A stretch of DNA of 64,000 nt from Scytonema sp. UIC 10036 (GTDB taxonomy: Bacteria > Cyanobacteriota > Cyanobacteriia > Cyanobacteriales > Nostocaceae): positions 62,001 to 126,000 of the forward strand of contig NZ_WJFC01000001.1 of NCBI RefSeq assembly GCF_009725235.1. The letters run 5' to 3'. Both the position numbers and the translations under genes were made by a program. Shown here piece by piece: positions 62,292 through 64,000 of this stretch. Within the stretch, counting starts at the first letter, position 1. Every line of letters starts with the position of its first letter. The notes below the pieces were generated by a model, which saw nothing but the letters and a program-made list of their open reading frames with translations, was not told the origin of the DNA and ran no database searches.

Positions 62292-62640
62292 GATTTGTAT
62301 TCCTAATAAACAGGTAATCGCTTTGCAGCGTGGTTCCCGTCGCCAATGTTTATCCAAGTTTTATGCTGGCAACACTTTCCCTCTCTCCGTAGGAATGTTT
62401 AATCACCAACCGTAGTGAGCCAGCCCTGCAGGCGGGTTTCCCGCGCCCTGGGGACTGGCGAACCCGTAAGGGTGTTCAGAACTAGGGATCGAGACGCTAC
62501 TCTCTGCATTCTGAAGTACCTATATATTTTGAATAAACATAGTAACCCTTGCGTAACGGATTACTGAAGCTAATGACGAACTTCTTAATTTCTTAAGAAG
62601 CCCACACTTACCGCAAAGCGGAAGTGTGTGGAGTCGTCAC
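62292..62640 (-). ncRNA. Candidate omega RNA and transposon end upstream of iscB
   Basis: On the minus strand, directly 5' of iscB, lies a GC-rich structured region: GCGGGAAACCCGC hairpin within 62430-62447, AGTCCCCAGGGCGCGGG, and GAACCCGTAAGGGTG. This is where IscB guide (omega) RNAs are encoded. Further out are a dyad CTTCTTAA…TTAAGAAG (62581-62600) and an imperfect hairpin CCACACACTTCCGC/GCGGTAAGTGTGGG (62601-62632), typical of subterminal IS200/IS605 stems. The boundaries are approximate. Confidence 0.5.
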
Positions 62641-62671
62641 TAGTTGTAGAAAACAGTGGAAAGGTGTTTAC

Positions 62672-63667
62672 TTACATATCACTCCAGACGAGTTGATCGA
62701 ACAAGCGTAAAAAGCGTTCGGTATCTACATCTAAGCAAGCCTCTACGTTGGGAGGGTTAGTTTTCTCATCTTTGCGATCGCGTCGATCGGCTAGTGACAT
62801 TCCAGTAGTAAATCGTCCCTGAATTTCAACCATCATATGCAGCGATTCTGTAGTTACCAAACTGGGATCTATTGCAACCGCCATCGCCAAGGGATCGTGT
62901 AAATAACACCCATAAAAGCCTTCGTTGTCACGATAGAAAGCCATATAAATTCCCGTGCAGTCGGCAATAAACTGGGTGACTTTTGAAGGACGACGCTGTA
63001 AATTATCTTCAACAACTTGGCGTGGTAGAGGGGCTTTCATCGCCACATCTAAACCAACCAAAGTCAAAGGAATTCCCGACTCCATCACGACTTGAGCCGC
63101 ATCGGGATCTACAAAAAAGTTAAATTCAGCTGCTGCTGTAATATTTCCGGGTACAGTAACAGCCCCACCCATGATGATAATCCGCCCTATTTTTTTCATG
63201 GTTGTGGCATCTTTCTGAATTGCTGTTGCTACATTCGTAAGCGGTCCTAAAGCAATAATGGTCAGATTATCGTACTCTTGAGCTGCCTTGAGAAGCAAAT
63301 TAATAGCATTCTCTGTAGATGGCTTAGTAGTAAGTTTGGGGTAGCGCGGTGTACCATCCGCTTCCTTAAATTGCTCCAACTCACCCAAACCATCTGCACC
63401 ATGAATTCCTGCTGCATTGAACGGAGGTTTCACAAGTGGTTTTTCACAGCCTTTGGCAACAATGAGCGAAGTATCGGGTTCAACAATACTCACTACGCGC
63501 AACACATTATTAGCAGCTTGATCTACGTTAATATTGCCAGCTACAACGGTAATTGCTTTTAGGTCTAATTTAGGTGAATTCAATGCCATAATCAGAGCTA
63601 GGGCATCATCAACACCGCCGTCTGTATCTATTATTACTGGTACGGGCTGGTTTTGAAGGACTATCAT
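62672..63667 (-). CDS. Inosine-uridine-type nucleoside hydrolase
   Basis: 331 residues from the ATG at 63667. The frame extends to 63787 but would overlap the upstream gene, and the family motif begins right after this Met. The Ca-binding DxDxxxDD motif is in VPVIIDTDGGVDDALALIMA. NVLRVVSIV, LTIIALGPLTNVATAIQ, IIIMGGAVTVPGN (active-site region), AEFNFFVDPDAAQVV and the C-terminal LHDPLAMAVAID follow. It hydrolyses ribonucleosides to base and ribose. Lying after a 5'-nucleotidase gene, it likely completes nucleotide salvage. Confidence 0.9.
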   Translation of the reverse strand: MIVLQNQPVPVIIDTDGGVDDALALIMALNSPKLDLKAITVVAGNINVDQAANNVLRVVSIVEPDTSLIVAKGCEKPLVKPPFNAAGIHGADGLGELEQFKEADGTPRYPKLTTKPSTENAINLLLKAAQEYDNLTIIALGPLTNVATAIQKDATTMKKIGRIIIMGGAVTVPGNITAAAEFNFFVDPDAAQVVMESGIPLTLVGLDVAMKAPLPRQVVEDNLQRRPSKVTQFIADCTGIYMAFYRDNEGFYGCYLHDPLAMAVAIDPSLVTTESLHMMVEIQGRFTTGMSLADRRDRKDEKTNPPNVEACLDVDTERFLRLFDQLVWSDM

Positions 63668-63713
63668 GCTAATTGCTACTCCATGGAACTTATCTGAAGG
63701 CGATTTAAAACCT

Positions 63714-64000
63714 TTACTTGTAGACAAATCTTCCTTCGATATGGCTGTCAAGATTTTGATGATGACTAAAGTATTCTTCAATGACATCCTGGCAAGATGT
63801 TGTGACTACCTTTGGAGTCGCTAATTTTGTTAATTCTTCATGGGTTATGCCTAGAATATGCTCTGAATTTTGGAAACGATAGCCATCCATACAGATGGTG
63901 TAGTGTTGGTCGTCTTGTACAGGTTGTCCATTAATGCTTAAAGATTCAAGCTTTTCTTCAGTGTCTCTATAAACGGCCTTAACAGCTTTACTAACCTGAA
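63714..64000 (-). CDS. 5'-nucleotidase (UshA/CpdB family), C-terminal part, runs off window
   Basis: The minus-strand frame from the window edge reads LESLSINGQPVQDDQHYTIC, MDGYRFQNSEHILGITHEEL and TPKVVTTSCQDVIEEYFSHH, ending at 63714. This is the pattern of the C-terminal substrate-binding domain of 5'-nucleotidases (…NG-x-x-…-Y-x-V-…). The metallophosphatase domain would lie beyond position 64000. It releases nucleosides from nucleotides. The nucleoside hydrolase follows 46 bp downstream. Confidence 0.7.
   Translation of the reverse strand, partial: QVSKAVKAVYRDTEEKLESLSINGQPVQDDQHYTICMDGYRFQNSEHILGITHEELTKLATPKVVTTSCQDVIEEYFSHHQNLDSHIEGRFVYK

Noticed and set aside
62292..62357. Upstream extension of iscB to 62357
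   Set aside because: The extra 22 residues lie in the structured leader, whereas the family N-terminus starts at the ATG at 62291.
63668..63787. N-terminal extension of the nucleoside hydrolase
   Set aside because: It overlaps the coding end of the 5'-nucleotidase in another frame, and the hydrolase motif starts right after the Met at 63667.
1..64000. tRNA or rRNA genes
   Set aside because: No cloverleaf-like segment with a recognisable T-arm (GGTTCGAATCC type) and no rRNA core sequence was noticed on either strand; a tRNAscan run would settle it.

Overview
The window looks like chromosomal DNA of a filamentous, probably Nostocales-type, cyanobacterium. HIP1 octamers (GCGATCGC) are scattered throughout and there are heptameric short tandem repeat arrays. 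The gene families are also typical of that group: Uma2/DUF820, DUF1822, DUF928, CHASE2, CHAT, PEP-CTERM proteins, NucA/NuiA, a cyanobacterial MIO ammonia-lyase and very long two-partner-secretion (TPS) adhesins. No tRNA, rRNA or CRISPR array was seen.

Layout. (1) 1-7.7 kb is an accessory region: a truncated vanadium-haloperoxidase-like gene, a PII-like protein, a 594-aa repeat/TPR protein, a Uma2 nuclease, and a graveyard of toxin-antitoxin (TA) modules with frameshifts and chimeric joints, beside one intact pair at 6938-7408. (2) 7.7-21.5 kb is one co-oriented (minus-strand) block read from 21480 down: DAHP synthase, MIO ammonia-lyase, CoA ligase, ScyA-like ThDP enzyme, unusual KAS III-like enzyme, four exported PEP-CTERM proteins, TyrA and a GT4 glycosyltransferase. 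It shares the ThDP-enzyme/TyrA/glycosyltransferase/DAHP-synthase logic of the scytonemin locus, but carries ammonia-lyase, ligase and KAS genes and no ScyB is visible. I infer an undescribed pathway to an exported, possibly UV-absorbing aromatic or phenylpropanoid product. (3) 22-26.7 kb holds a sigma-70-like regulator, a DUF1822 protein and a transmembrane protein that joins a CHAT (caspase-like) protease to a periplasmic-binding-protein domain. (4) 27-33 kb contains Uma2 genes and fragments, a TPS gene cut short by a MITE-like element, a PIN/UPF0175 TA pair and a YdjM-like membrane protein.

(5) 33.3-47.5 kb holds a 2062-aa TPS adhesin with about ten long repeats, a secreted-type TPR-CHAT protein, a broken PIN toxin with its antitoxin, and a DUF928 / CHASE2 histidine kinase / LuxR-type response regulator operon. 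A palindrome, TGCAGAAAACTGCA, with TGC-N-rich half-sites repeated every 22 bp lies upstream of the sigma/DUF1822 unit (and the aromatic operon), both TPS genes, the CHAT gene and the response-regulator operon. It suggests one regulon. (6) 47.9-53.6 kb holds a DUF932 protein, decayed TA and TPS pieces, the extracellular nuclease NucA with its inhibitor NuiA (convergent), a PD-(D/E)XK-like protein and several palindromic repeats. (7) 53.6-61.4 kb is a complete Wsp-like chemosensory operon: CheR-TPR, receptor, CheW with Cys-rich N-terminus, CheA-CheW-REC with two Hpt domains, and CheB. (8) 61.8-62.6 kb is an IscB gene cut after its RuvC-II start, with its omega-RNA-like leader still present. (9) 62.7-64 kb is nucleotide salvage: a nucleoside hydrolase downstream of a 5'-nucleotidase that runs off the window.

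Functions are inferred from motifs and remembered family signatures; no database search was possible.
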